A stretch of DNA of 64,000 bases, taken from NCBI RefSeq assembly GCF_000381125.1, contig NZ_KB905946.1, positions 1 through 64,000 of the forward strand. The letters run 5' to 3'. Numbering within the stretch: position 1 is the stretch's first letter; each line of letters opens with the position of its first letter. Below are positions 7,769 to 16,860 of this stretch, in pieces. Below the pieces are notes generated by a model. It saw nothing but the letters and a program-made list of their open reading frames with translations, searched no databases and was not told the DNA's origin. The position numbers and the translations under genes were made by a program. This DNA comes from Caldimonas manganoxidans ATCC BAA-369. GTDB taxonomy: Bacteria; Pseudomonadota; Gammaproteobacteria; Burkholderiales; Burkholderiaceae_C.

Positions 7769-8578
7769 CTATTGCAACAGGGGCGTTTCGGCGGCGTCGA
7801 GCACCACCCCGACGAGTTCGGCCTGCCCCGCCAGCAGACGCAGGTACTGGCGCAGCGCGGTCACGTAGGCCTGCTGCTGCAATGCCAGGCGCACGGCGCC
7901 GCGCACCCTCTCGAAAGGCTGGGGGCGGCCGACCTGGCGCTGCAGCACCTCCACCACATGCAGGCCGAAGCGGCTGTGCACCAGGCGGGGCAGCACACCC
8001 ACCTCGGTGTGCCCGAAGATCTCGCGGGCGAACTCGGGGGCGCAGTCGGCCGCGCGCAGCCACCCCTCGTCGTCACCGATCACGCCGCCTTGCACACTGC
8101 TGGGGCAGTTCGACCAGACCTGCGCCGCCTGGGCAAAGCGCCGATCCCGATCGGCCTCAGTCTGACCTTCGTCATGGCAGCGCAGCTCCAGCAGCACGCT
8201 CTCGGCCTTTAGGCGCAGGGCCTTCACGTCCACGCCGGGCGTCACGGCGAACAGGATGTGGCGGGCGCGCACCCGCTCGCCTTCACGGTACTGGGCGGCG
8301 TGGGCCTCATAGTGGCGCCGCAGCGCCTCCTCGGAGGGTTCGGGCAGCGCCAGCTCGCGTTCGAGCAGGGCCTCGATCGCCGCGCTGGCCGCTTCGCTGA
8401 TCACGCCGTCCGTGCTCGGTTCGTCAGCAGCGTCGAGCAAGCCGGCAGCCTGCGCGGCCTGGCGCAGCAGCTCGGTGCAGGCCCGTTGGCGCAGCACATC
8501 GGGCGGCAGCGCCTCGCCGGGGGCATGGAGCGGCCGGCCGTTGATGCGGGCCACGAGGCTCGGGGTGTCGGTGCTCAC
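7769..8578 (-). CDS. Parvulin-type peptidyl-prolyl isomerase (PpiC/NifM-like) of the nar cluster
   Basis: A protein of about 269 residues with an N-terminal helical region and a C-terminal rotamase (parvulin) domain. The RVRARHILF motif, the GG.IG..EGWL-type segment and the closing SRFGLHVVEVLQR are diagnostic. Such genes often follow narI in betaproteobacteria and are thought to help fold or assemble the nitrate reductase, although the client is not proven. Two starts are possible. An ATG at 8593 overlaps the narI stop (ATGA), and a GTG at 8578 has a strong AAGGAG six bases upstream. I prefer the GTG because the Shine-Dalgarno sequence lies within the longer reading. There is no signal peptide, so the protein is probably cytosolic. 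Confidence 0.85.
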   Translation of the reverse strand: MSTDTPSLVARINGRPLHAPGEALPPDVLRQRACTELLRQAAQAAGLLDAADEPSTDGVISEAASAAIEALLERELALPEPSEEALRRHYEAHAAQYREGERVRARHILFAVTPGVDVKALRLKAESVLLELRCHDEGQTEADRDRRFAQAAQVWSNCPSSVQGGVIGDDEGWLRAADCAPEFAREIFGHTEVGVLPRLVHSRFGLHVVEVLQRQVGRPQPFERVRGAVRLALQQQAYVTALRQYLRLLAGQAELVGVVLDAAETPLLQ

Positions 8579-8589
8579 GAGGCTCTCCT

Positions 8590-9321
8590 TCATGCCGCGG
8601 TGCGTCGCGAGCGGTTGTGATGCGATGGCAGGTTCAGACGGCGCGAGCGCACTACCTGGTACGGCCGCAGCAGGTAGGCGATGGCGCCGAAACCGCTCCA
8701 CACATGCACAAGGCGGGTGAACGGGAAAATCAAGAACATCGTCATGCCCAGCAGCATGTGGGCCCGGAAGACCCAGGAGATGTCAGCCATCAGCTCGGCA
8801 GCGCCGGGACGGAAAGTGACGATGCGCTGGGCCCACTCGGCCAGCACCAGCATCACGCTGCCGTCCAGGTGCTGGGCCGACAGCGGCACGGTGGCCAGGC
8901 CGAGCACGAGCTGCACCCACAGCAGCCACAACAGCACGATGTCACTGATCTTGGACGTGGCGCGAATGCGCGGGTCCGACAGACGGCGGTGCAGCAGCAG
9001 GCTCACGCCGATGAGGGCCAGCACGCCGGCGATGCCGCCCGCGGTCATCGCCAGCACCTGCTTGGTACCCGCACTCATGAAGGGCTCGTACAGGAAGTGC
9101 GGCGTGAGCATGCCCACGAAGTGGCCGAAGAAGAGGAAGAGCACCCCAGCGTGGAAAAGGTTACTGCCCCAGCGCAACTGGCCAGCGCGCAGCAGTTGTG
9201 AAGAATCGCTCTTCCAGGTGTACTGGTCGCGGTCGAATCGCAGCAAGCTGCCGACGAAGAACACTCCCAGGCAGATGTAAGGGTAAATGCCGAAGGCGAA
9301 GAAGTCGAGGGTGGCTTTCAT
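8590..9321 (-). CDS. narI: NarI, cytochrome b subunit of membrane nitrate reductase
   Basis: A 243-residue membrane protein with five predicted transmembrane helices, the gamma subunit of nitrate reductase. It oxidises quinol and passes electrons through two b haems to NarH. The N-terminal helix (FGIYPYICLGVFFVGSLLRFD) and FHAGVLFLFFGHFVG contain expected haem-ligand histidines, with further histidines in FRAHMLLGMTMF and RLVHVWS. The ATG at 9321 has AAGGAGC upstream and overlaps the narJ stop (ATGA). The length is close to the usual 225-245 residues. It lies last of narGHJI and is followed by the isomerase gene. Confidence 0.95.
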   Translation of the reverse strand: MKATLDFFAFGIYPYICLGVFFVGSLLRFDRDQYTWKSDSSQLLRAGQLRWGSNLFHAGVLFLFFGHFVGMLTPHFLYEPFMSAGTKQVLAMTAGGIAGVLALIGVSLLLHRRLSDPRIRATSKISDIVLLWLLWVQLVLGLATVPLSAQHLDGSVMLVLAEWAQRIVTFRPGAAELMADISWVFRAHMLLGMTMFLIFPFTRLVHVWSGFGAIAYLLRPYQVVRSRRLNLPSHHNRSRRTAA

Positions 9322-9998
9322 GCACGTGCTCCTTGAGAAGGTGCCGGCTTGCGAACGATGTGAATGGGCTGGGGCTGGCCCGGACGGTTCTGGCCCTGGG
9401 TGGCGCAACCATCAAAGGCTGGGGGCTCGGCCCAGGCGTCGTCCAGGTCTTCTTCGGGCGGCAGGGCCACCTGCTGGACCGGCTCGCCCGCCATCTCCAA
9501 CACCGCAGCAATCGCCGCCGCGTAGGGGCTTTTCCGCTGCACGAGTGCGCTGTGCAAGGCGTTCAGGATGTGCGCCATCTCGCCGAGGAAATCCCGCGCC
9601 ACCGCCGCCTCCTGCATGGCGGCGAATTCCAGGATCACGGGCAGGTAATCGGGCAGTTCGCCAGGGACCAGGTAGAGGCCAGCCTGCTCGTAGGTCTGCA
9701 GCAAGTCCACCATCGCCGGGCCACGGTCTCGCGAGTCTCCGTGCACGTGCTCGAACAAGTACAGCGAAGTCGCGCGGCCCCGGTCGAAGGTGTCCACGTA
9801 CCGGGCCTCGACCTCGAAGGCGTCGCCGCAGCGCAATTGCCGGATCAGGGCCTGCAGGCCGGCACGGACTTCTTTGCTGAGTGCGGACTCCTCGGTGATT
9901 ACTGCCTCGATCTCGTCGAGGGCGGCACGCAGCGTGTGGTCCGGGTAACCCAGCAGACAGGCCACTGCACGGCAGCTTCGGGAAGGAAAGCGTTTCAT
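9318..9998 (-). CDS. narJ: NarJ, nitrate reductase maturation chaperone
   Basis: A 226-residue cytosolic chaperone that binds apo-NarG and controls molybdenum cofactor insertion and membrane attachment of NarGH. Typical NarJ/TorD features are the start ACLLGYPD, the central ERGRATSLYLFEHVHG-like block (here DRGRATSLYLFEHVHG), then DLLQTYEQAGL and LPDYLPVILEF. The start at 9998 follows an AGGAGA site seven bases upstream; longer readings would run into narH. The C-terminal 35 residues are proline- and glutamine-rich and look unstructured. The stop overlaps the narI ATG. Confidence 0.94.
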   Translation of the reverse strand: MKRFPSRSCRAVACLLGYPDHTLRAALDEIEAVITEESALSKEVRAGLQALIRQLRCGDAFEVEARYVDTFDRGRATSLYLFEHVHGDSRDRGPAMVDLLQTYEQAGLYLVPGELPDYLPVILEFAAMQEAAVARDFLGEMAHILNALHSALVQRKSPYAAAIAAVLEMAGEPVQQVALPPEEDLDDAWAEPPAFDGCATQGQNRPGQPQPIHIVRKPAPSQGARA

Positions 9999-10014
9999 CG
10001 TGGGTCTCCTGCGC

Positions 10015-11538
10015 TCAGAGGGTGGCCTTGATGGGGATGGTGCGCTTCTTCTTGCCGCCGAAAAGGCTGGCCTCGGTAACGCCATCGGAGCAACCGTTGC
10101 CAAAGGAGAAGCCGCAGCCGCCACGCAGGTCGAAGGCGTTTTCGGCGTACTCGCGGTGCGTGGTCGGAATGACGAAGCGGTCTTCGTAGTTGGCGATCGC
10201 CATCACGTGGTACATGTCTTCGGCCGTGGCCTGGTCGATGCCCACCTGCTGCAGCGCGGTCGTGTTGATGCGCCCTTGCACATGCTTCTCGCGCTGGTAG
10301 GCGCGCATGGCCAGCATGCGTTCCAGCGCACGCACCACGGGTGCTGTCTCACCGGCGGTCAGCAGGTTGGCGAGGTAGCGCACGGGAATGCGCAGCTGGT
10401 TGACGTCGGGAATCTCGCCGTTGATACCGATGTCGCCCGCGTTGGCCGCGGCCGTGATCGGTGACAAGGGCGGCACGTACCACACCATCGGCAGGGTGCG
10501 GTACTCGGGGTGCAGAGGCAGGGCCACCTTCCAGTCCACGGCCATCTTGTAGACGGGGCTGTTGCGTGCGGCCTCCAGCCAGGCCTCGGGAATGCCGTCG
10601 GCGCGGGCCTGCTCGATCACCTTGGGGTCGTTGGGATCGAGGAAGATGTCGAGCTGGGCCTGGTAGAGGTCGCGGTCGTGCTCGACGCTGGCGGCCTGCT
10701 CGATGCGATCGGCGTCATACAGCAGCACCCCCAGGTAGCGGATGCGACCCACGCAGGTTTCGGAGCACACCGTGGGCTGGCCGGCCTCGATGCGGGGGTA
10801 GCAGAAGATGCACTTCTCGGCCTTGCCGGTCTGCCAGTTGTAGTAGATCTTCTTGTAGGGGCAGCCCGAGACGCACATGCGCCAGCCGCGACACTTGTCC
10901 TGGTCGATCAGGACGATGCCGTCCTCCTCGCGCTTGTAGATCGAGCCCGAGGGGCAGGAGGCCACGCACGCCGGGTTGAGACAATGCTCGCACAGGCGCG
11001 GCAGGTACATCATGAAGGTGTTCTCGAACTGGCCGTAGATGTCCTTCTGCACCTCGTCGAAGTTCTTGTCCTTCGAGCGCTTGGCGAACTCGCCGCCGAG
11101 GATCTCTTCCCAGTTCGGGCCCCATTCGATCTTCTCCATGCGTTGGCCCGTGATGAGGCTGCGCGGACGCGCCACGGGCGCCGCCTTCGATTCCGGCGCC
11201 GACTGCAGGTGGTCGTAGTCGAAGGTAAAGGGCTCGTAGTAGTCGTCGATCTCTGGCAGGTGGGGGTTGGCGAAGATGCGCATGAGCAGCTTCCACTTGC
11301 CACCCTGGCGCGGCTCGATGCTGCCGTTGCTCTTGCGGACCCAGCCGCCATGCCACTTGTCCTGGTTTTCCCACTCCTTGGGGTAGCCGATGCCGGGTTT
11401 GGTCTCGACGTTGTTGAACCAGGCGTACTCCATGCCCGGTCGGTTCGTCCAGACGTTCTTGCAGGTGACGGAACAGGTATGGCAACCGATGCACTTGTCC
11501 AGGTTGAGGACCATGCCGATCTGTGCGCGGACTTTCAT
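10015..11538 (-). CDS. narH: NarH, iron-sulfur subunit of membrane nitrate reductase
   Basis: A 507-residue beta subunit that conducts electrons from NarI haems to NarG through four Fe-S clusters. Its four cysteine groups are visible: CIGCHTCSVTCKN near residue 20, CEHCLNPACVASCPSG near 185, CRGWRMCVSGCPYKK near 217, and the last group around KCIFCYPR and CSETCVGR. The tryptophan in CRGW is the usual substitution that makes one cluster [3Fe-4S]. AAAAGGAGAT lies before the ATG. The gene starts 19 bp after narG and ends 16 bp before narJ. Confidence 0.96.
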   Translation of the reverse strand: MKVRAQIGMVLNLDKCIGCHTCSVTCKNVWTNRPGMEYAWFNNVETKPGIGYPKEWENQDKWHGGWVRKSNGSIEPRQGGKWKLLMRIFANPHLPEIDDYYEPFTFDYDHLQSAPESKAAPVARPRSLITGQRMEKIEWGPNWEEILGGEFAKRSKDKNFDEVQKDIYGQFENTFMMYLPRLCEHCLNPACVASCPSGSIYKREEDGIVLIDQDKCRGWRMCVSGCPYKKIYYNWQTGKAEKCIFCYPRIEAGQPTVCSETCVGRIRYLGVLLYDADRIEQAASVEHDRDLYQAQLDIFLDPNDPKVIEQARADGIPEAWLEAARNSPVYKMAVDWKVALPLHPEYRTLPMVWYVPPLSPITAAANAGDIGINGEIPDVNQLRIPVRYLANLLTAGETAPVVRALERMLAMRAYQREKHVQGRINTTALQQVGIDQATAEDMYHVMAIANYEDRFVIPTTHREYAENAFDLRGGCGFSFGNGCSDGVTEASLFGGKKKRTIPIKATL

Positions 11539-11557
11539 CGCAGGTATCTCCTTTTTC

Positions 11558-14500
11558 TCAGTCGGCGGTCGCCGGGGTCTCGTCGTCGAGCCAGTCGATG
11601 CGCTTCATCTTGCGCACTACCACGAACTCGTCACGGTTGGTGCCAATCGTCCCGTAGTAGTTGAAACCGTAGCTCTGCTGTGCATACCCGCCGATCATGT
11701 GCGTGGGCTTGGTGACGATGCGTGTCACCGAGTTGTGGATGCCGCCCCGCTGGCCCGTGATCTCGCTGCCCGGGGTGTTGATGGTCTTTTCCTGGGCGTG
11801 ATACATCATCACCATGCCCGGGTTGACGCGCTGGCTCACCACCGCGCGCGCCGCGATCGCACCGTTGGCGTTGAAGAGTTCGACCCAATCGTTGTCGACG
11901 ATGCCGGCGCGCTTGGCGTCATCCTCGCTCAGCCAGATCACCGGTCCGCCCCGGTTGAGCGTGAGCATCATCAGGTTGTCGCTGTAGGTGGAGTGGATGC
12001 CCCACTTCTGGTGCGGCGTGATGAAGTTGAGCGTGATCTCCGGGTGGCCGTTGGGCTTGCGGTTCATCACCTCGTCCACCGTCTTCAGGTTCACCGGCGG
12101 TCGGTAGCTTGAAAAGCCTTCGCCAAAGGCGATCATCCAGGGGTGGTCCTGGTAGAACTGCTGCCGGCCGGTGAGCGTGCGCCAGGGAATCAGTTCGTGC
12201 ACGTTGGTGTAGCCGGCGTTGTAGCTGACCTTCTCGCTCTCCAGGCCCGACCACGTGGGCGAGCTGATGATCTTGCGCGGCTGGGCCTGGATGTCGCGGA
12301 AGCGGATCTTCTCGTCCTCTCGGTGCAGCGCCAGGTGGGCATGTTCGCGGCCGGTGATCTTGGACAGGGCCTCCCAGGCCTTCACGGCGACATGGCCGTT
12401 GGTCTCGGGTGCGAGCATCATCACCACCTCGGTGGCATCGATGTCGGTCTCGATCTTCGGCATGCCTCGCGTCACACCTTCTTCATGCACCTTGCCGTTC
12501 AATTCGGCCAGTTGCCGCACTTCCTCGGCCGTGTTCCAGGCGATGCCCTTGCCGCCGTTGCCCAACTTCTCCATCAGCGGCCCCAGGGCCGTGAAACGCT
12601 TGTAGGTGTTGGGGTAGTCGCGCTCGACGACCGTGATCTGCGGCGCGGTCTTGCCCGGGATCAGATCACACTGACCCTTCTTCCATTCCTGCACATCGAA
12701 GGGTTGGGCCAGCTCGGCCGGCGTGTCATGCATCAGCGGTGTGAGCACCACTTCCTTCTCCACCCCCAGGTGGCCCACGCAGACCTCGCTGAACTTCTTT
12801 GCAATACCCTTGTAGATCTCCCAGTCGGAGCGGGCCTGCCAGGCCGGGTCCACCGCTGCAGACAGCGGGTGGATGAAGGGATGCATGTCGCTGGTGTTGA
12901 GGTCGTTCTTTTCGTACCAGGTGGCCGTGGGCAGCACAATGTCAGAGTAGAGGCAGGTCGTGCTCATGCGGAAGTCGAGCGTGACCAACAAGTCCAGCTT
13001 GCCTTCGGGTGCCTGCGCGTGCCAAGCCACTTCCTTCGGCTTGGCATCGTCGGGCCCCAGGTCCTTGCCCTGCACACCATGGGCGGTGCCCAACAGGTGC
13101 TTGAGGAAGTATTCGTGGCCCTTGCCGGAGGAGCCCAGCAGGTTGGATCGCCACACGAAGAGGTTGCGCGGCCAGTTGTTGGGGTGATCCGGATCCTCGC
13201 AGCTCATCTTGAGCGCACCGCTCTTGAGCGAGTCCACCACATAGTCCTTGGTGTCCTGGCCCGCGGCCTGGGCATCCCGCACCACCTGCAATGGGTTGGT
13301 TTGCAGTTGCGGTGCGCTGGGCAGCCAGCCCATGCGCTCGGCACGCACGTTGAAGTCGATCAGGCTACCCTGGAACTGGGCCTTGTCGGCCAGTGGTGAA
13401 AGCACCTCTTCCACCCCCAGCTTCTCGTAGCGCCACTGGTCGGTATGCGCATAGAAGAAGCTGGTGGAGTTCTGCTGGCGTGGCGGGCGAATCCAGTCGA
13501 GGGCAAAGGCCAGGGCCGTCCAGCCGGTTTGCGGGCGCAGCTTCTCCTGACCGACGTAGTGCGCCCATCCGCCTCCGCTCTGGCCCACGCACCCGCACAG
13601 CATCAGCATGTTGATGATGCCGCGGTAGTTCATGTCACTGTGGTACCAGTGGTTCATCGCCGCGCCGATGATCACCATCGACTTGCCATGCGTCTTGTCG
13701 GCGTTGTCGGCAAACTGGCGCGCCACGGCGATCACCAAGTCACGCTTGACCCCGGTGATCTTCTCCTGCCAGGCCGGGGTGTAGGGCACGTTGTCGTCGT
13801 ACGAACGCGCGGCCGGGGTGCAGCCGCCGGGCCGCCCCAAGGCTGCACCAGCCCCCTCGGGGGGCAGCGAGGCAGCGCCGAGCGTGGGGGCGCCATCCTC
13901 GCCCGGCAGGCCGCGCGAGACGCCGTAGTTCGCCGCCAGCAGGTCGAACACCGTGGCCACCAGGACCTCGCGCGGTTCTCCCGCCTTGCCCAGGGTGATG
14001 CGCACGGCCGGCACTTTGCGGCGCATCACGTCGCCCGCGGCTTTGTTGGCGGTGAAGTGCGGGGTATCGATACCCCCAAAGTAGGGAAACGCCACGTCCA
14101 CCACTTCATGGGCCTGTGCGCCTTCTTCCAGCACCGACAGCTTGAGCTTCACTTCGCGGCCGTGGCGAGCCTCCTTGTTCTCGAGGTTCCATCGTCCGGC
14201 GTCGGGCCGGCCTTCAGGTCCCCAGCGGAAACCGATGGAGCCATGTGGCAGCACCACCTTGCCCATTTCGTCGAAGGCCACCGTCTTCCATTCGGGGTGG
14301 TTGGTCTGTCCGAGCTTGCCGTTGAAGTCGCTGGCACGCACATAGCGGTCGGGCACCAGCGTTTTGCTGCCGTCGGGCAGGGTGTGCTCCTTGAGCTGCA
14401 CCAGCATCGGCAGGTCGGTATAGCGGCGCGCGTAGTCGTCGAAGTAGCTCGATCGCCTGTCGAAGTAGAACTCCTTCAGGATCACATGCCCCATGGCCAT

Positions 14501-15421
14501 GGCCAGCGCGGCATCCGTGCCCTGCTTGGGGTGCAACCACAGGTCTGCCAGTTTGGAGACCTCGGCATAGTCCGGCGTGATGGCCACGACCTTGGCGCCC
14601 TTGTAGCGCACCTCGGTGAAGAAGTGCGCATCGGGGGTGCGCGTCTGGGGCACGTTGGAACCCCAGGCGATCAGGAAGGTGGAGTTGTACCAGTCGGCGC
14701 TCTCCGGCACATCGGTCTGCTCTCCCCAGGTCTGGGGACTGGACGGAGGCAGGTCGCAGTACCAGTCATAGAAGCTCATGCAAACGCCGCCGATCAGCGA
14801 CAGATAGCGGCTGCCAGCGGCGTAAGACACCATCGACATCGCCGGGATCGGCGAGAATCCGATCACCCGATCCGGGCCGTACTTCTTGATGGTGTAGACG
14901 TTGGCCGCCGCGATGATTTCGTTGACCTCCTCCCAGGTCGATCGGACGAACCCTCCGAGCCCGCGCTGGCGCTGGTAGTCGCGGCGCTGCGCATCGTTCT
15001 CCACGATGCTGGCCCAGGCATCCACGGGACTTCGGGCCACCGCTTTGGCCGCGCGCCAGTGCTTGAGCAGTCGGCCGCGCACCATCGGGTACTTCACCCG
15101 GTTGGCGCTGTAGAGGTACCAGGAATAGCTGGCCCCCCGGGCACAGCCGCGCGGCTCGTGGTTGGGCAGATCGGGCCGAGTGCGCGGGTAGTCAGTCTGC
15201 TGGGTTTCCCAGGTGACGATGCCGCCCTTGACATAGATCTTCCACGAGCACGAGCCGGTGCAGTTGGTGCCGTGGGTGGAACGCACGATCTTGTCATGGG
15301 CCCAACGTCCGCGGTAGGCATCCTCCCAGGTACGGTCTTCACCGGTGGTCACGCCATGGCCGTCGGAGAATTTTTCCTTGGGCAGTTTGAAGTAGGTCAG
15401 TCGGTCCAGAAAGTGGCTCAT
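11558..15421 (-). CDS. narG: NarG, catalytic molybdenum subunit of membrane nitrate reductase
   Basis: A 1287-residue alpha subunit that reduces nitrate to nitrite on the cytosolic face using a bis-MGD molybdenum centre. The N-terminal Fe-S ligands are present (H50, C54, C58 in HGTNCTGSC, and C93 in GCARGAS). The molybdenum-ligand aspartate sits in YCDLPPSSPQTWGEQTD near residue 222. AAGGAGC precedes the ATG. The protein is about 40 residues longer than E. coli NarG (1247). Much of the excess is a Gly/Pro/Ala-rich insert at about residues 509-538, and the DNA for that insert is a GC-rich dispersed repeat. The insert keeps the frame and falls before a SYDDNVPYTPAWQEK segment, so it is probably a tolerated surface loop. 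Confidence 0.96.
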   Translation of the reverse strand: MSHFLDRLTYFKLPKEKFSDGHGVTTGEDRTWEDAYRGRWAHDKIVRSTHGTNCTGSCSWKIYVKGGIVTWETQQTDYPRTRPDLPNHEPRGCARGASYSWYLYSANRVKYPMVRGRLLKHWRAAKAVARSPVDAWASIVENDAQRRDYQRQRGLGGFVRSTWEEVNEIIAAANVYTIKKYGPDRVIGFSPIPAMSMVSYAAGSRYLSLIGGVCMSFYDWYCDLPPSSPQTWGEQTDVPESADWYNSTFLIAWGSNVPQTRTPDAHFFTEVRYKGAKVVAITPDYAEVSKLADLWLHPKQGTDAALAMAMGHVILKEFYFDRRSSYFDDYARRYTDLPMLVQLKEHTLPDGSKTLVPDRYVRASDFNGKLGQTNHPEWKTVAFDEMGKVVLPHGSIGFRWGPEGRPDAGRWNLENKEARHGREVKLKLSVLEEGAQAHEVVDVAFPYFGGIDTPHFTANKAAGDVMRRKVPAVRITLGKAGEPREVLVATVFDLLAANYGVSRGLPGEDGAPTLGAASLPPEGAGAALGRPGGCTPAARSYDDNVPYTPAWQEKITGVKRDLVIAVARQFADNADKTHGKSMVIIGAAMNHWYHSDMNYRGIINMLMLCGCVGQSGGGWAHYVGQEKLRPQTGWTALAFALDWIRPPRQQNSTSFFYAHTDQWRYEKLGVEEVLSPLADKAQFQGSLIDFNVRAERMGWLPSAPQLQTNPLQVVRDAQAAGQDTKDYVVDSLKSGALKMSCEDPDHPNNWPRNLFVWRSNLLGSSGKGHEYFLKHLLGTAHGVQGKDLGPDDAKPKEVAWHAQAPEGKLDLLVTLDFRMSTTCLYSDIVLPTATWYEKNDLNTSDMHPFIHPLSAAVDPAWQARSDWEIYKGIAKKFSEVCVGHLGVEKEVVLTPLMHDTPAELAQPFDVQEWKKGQCDLIPGKTAPQITVVERDYPNTYKRFTALGPLMEKLGNGGKGIAWNTAEEVRQLAELNGKVHEEGVTRGMPKIETDIDATEVVMMLAPETNGHVAVKAWEALSKITGREHAHLALHREDEKIRFRDIQAQPRKIISSPTWSGLESEKVSYNAGYTNVHELIPWRTLTGRQQFYQDHPWMIAFGEGFSSYRPPVNLKTVDEVMNRKPNGHPEITLNFITPHQKWGIHSTYSDNLMMLTLNRGGPVIWLSEDDAKRAGIVDNDWVELFNANGAIAARAVVSQRVNPGMVMMYHAQEKTINTPGSEITGQRGGIHNSVTRIVTKPTHMIGGYAQQSYGFNYYGTIGTNRDEFVVVRKMKRIDWLDDETPATAD
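13811..13896. repeat. GC-rich dispersed repeat inserted in frame within narG
   Basis: This segment has the look of short intergenic repeats that I recall from Comamonadaceae: a GGGCCGCCCCAAGG arm, a central CCCCCTCGGGGGG palindrome and a trailing GCCGAGCGTGGGGGC. A related palindrome with similar flanks occurs at 22150-22215. Here it adds about 28 codons to narG without breaking the frame. The family attribution rests on memory and needs a database search. Confidence 0.6.
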
Positions 15422-15448
15422 CGGGGGCTCCTTGTTCTGTTCGGTCGA

Positions 15449-16831
15449 TCAGCAGGGCATGGGCGCGTTCTTGCGGCTGTAGTACCACCAGGTGATGGCC
15501 ACGCAGGTGACGTAGAAAGCGATGAAGACGTACAGCGCGGCTTTAGGTCCGCCCGTCAGAGCGATGGAGGTGCCGTACCCCTTGGGAATGAAGAATCCAC
15601 CATAAGCCCCCACGGCCGAGCTAAAGCCCAGCACCGCAGCGGCCTCCTTGTTGGCGTCACGCTGCGCCTGTTCCTGGGCCGCGGCCCCTGAACCGGCCGC
15701 ACGCAGGCGCTCGGTCAGGAAGATGATGGGGATCATCCGGAAGGTCGAGCCGTTACCCACGCCGGATGCCGCGAACAGCACGAGGAAGGCAATCAGGAAG
15801 GCGTTGAAGTTGCCAGCGCGCCCCTCCGCGGGCAGGAACTGCAGCACCGCGGCCACGCCCAGGCCCATCACGATGAAGGTCCAGAAGGTCACGCGCGCAC
15901 CGCCCAGCTTGTCGGACAGCCAGCCCCCCACCGGTCGAATGAGGGCACCCACCAGCGGACCCAGCCAGGCATACGACAGCGCGTTGATTTCGGGAAACTG
16001 GCTTTTGATCAACAACGGGAAGCCGGCCGAGTACCCAATGAAGCTGCCGAACGTGCCGATGTAGAGCCAGCACATCAACCAATTGTGCTTGCGCTTGAAG
16101 ATCACTGCTTGATCGGCAAAAGAGGCTTTGGCGTCTTTGAGATCGTTCATCCCGAACCAGGCCGCCAATGCCGATGCCATGATGAAAGGCACCCAGATGA
16201 ATCCCGCGTTTTGCAACCACATCGGTACTTGCTGCCCCGAGCGATCGACCATGACCGGCTCTCCACCAAGGACGCCAAACACCCCTGTGGTGATCACCAA
16301 GGGAACGACGAACTGCACGAGCGACACACCCAAGTTGCCCAAGCCCGCGTTCATTCCCAATGCATAGCCCTTGCGCGACTTAGGGTAGAAGAAACTGATG
16401 TTGCTCATGCTGGAAGCAAAGTTGCCGCCACCCAGACCGCACAACAGCGCCAGCACCACAAAGACCTCATAAGGGGTCTGGGGGTTTTGCACCGCAAACC
16501 CGATGCCCAATGCAGGCAGCAGCAAGCTGGCGGTGGAGATGGCCGTCCAGCGTCTGCCGCCGAAGATGGGTACGGCAAACGAGTAGAAGATGCGCAAAGT
16601 GGCGCCGCACAAGGCTGGCAACGCGGCCAGCCAGAACAGCTGGTTGGTGTTGAACTTGAATCCAACGGCGGGCAAGTTCACCACCACGACGGACCACACC
16701 ATCCACACGGCAAACGCCAGCGTGAGCGCGGGAATGGAGAGCCACAAGTTCCGCCTCGCGATGGCTTCGCCTTGCTGACTCCAAAATGCGGGGTCCTCGG
16801 GGTTCCAGCGCTCAATCACATGAGAAGCCAC
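15449..16831 (-). CDS. narK: NarK2-type nitrate/nitrite transporter (MFS)
   Basis: A 460-residue major facilitator protein with twelve predicted membrane helices, of the NarK2/NarU type that exchanges nitrate for nitrite. Nitrate-porter signatures are GLGGGNFASSMSNISFFYPK, GLGNLGVSL and the C-terminal GVGNGSTFRMIPIIF. The start is a GTG at 16831 with GGAGG seven bases upstream, giving the N-terminus MASHVIERWNPEDPAFW. That extension before helix 1 is common in this subfamily. It lies between narK1 and narG on the same strand, 27 bp before narG. Its transport mode is known for the family only. Confidence 0.92.
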   Translation of the reverse strand: MASHVIERWNPEDPAFWSQQGEAIARRNLWLSIPALTLAFAVWMVWSVVVVNLPAVGFKFNTNQLFWLAALPALCGATLRIFYSFAVPIFGGRRWTAISTASLLLPALGIGFAVQNPQTPYEVFVVLALLCGLGGGNFASSMSNISFFYPKSRKGYALGMNAGLGNLGVSLVQFVVPLVITTGVFGVLGGEPVMVDRSGQQVPMWLQNAGFIWVPFIMASALAAWFGMNDLKDAKASFADQAVIFKRKHNWLMCWLYIGTFGSFIGYSAGFPLLIKSQFPEINALSYAWLGPLVGALIRPVGGWLSDKLGGARVTFWTFIVMGLGVAAVLQFLPAEGRAGNFNAFLIAFLVLFAASGVGNGSTFRMIPIIFLTERLRAAGSGAAAQEQAQRDANKEAAAVLGFSSAVGAYGGFFIPKGYGTSIALTGGPKAALYVFIAFYVTCVAITWWYYSRKNAPMPC

Positions 16832-16860
16832 GTCAGCCTCCAGTCAGTATCGGTTGCAGA

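Noticed and set aside
13445-15691. Long plus-strand open frame opposite narG
   Set aside because: narG on the other strand has all catalytic motifs and a Shine-Dalgarno site. The antisense product has no recognisable family.
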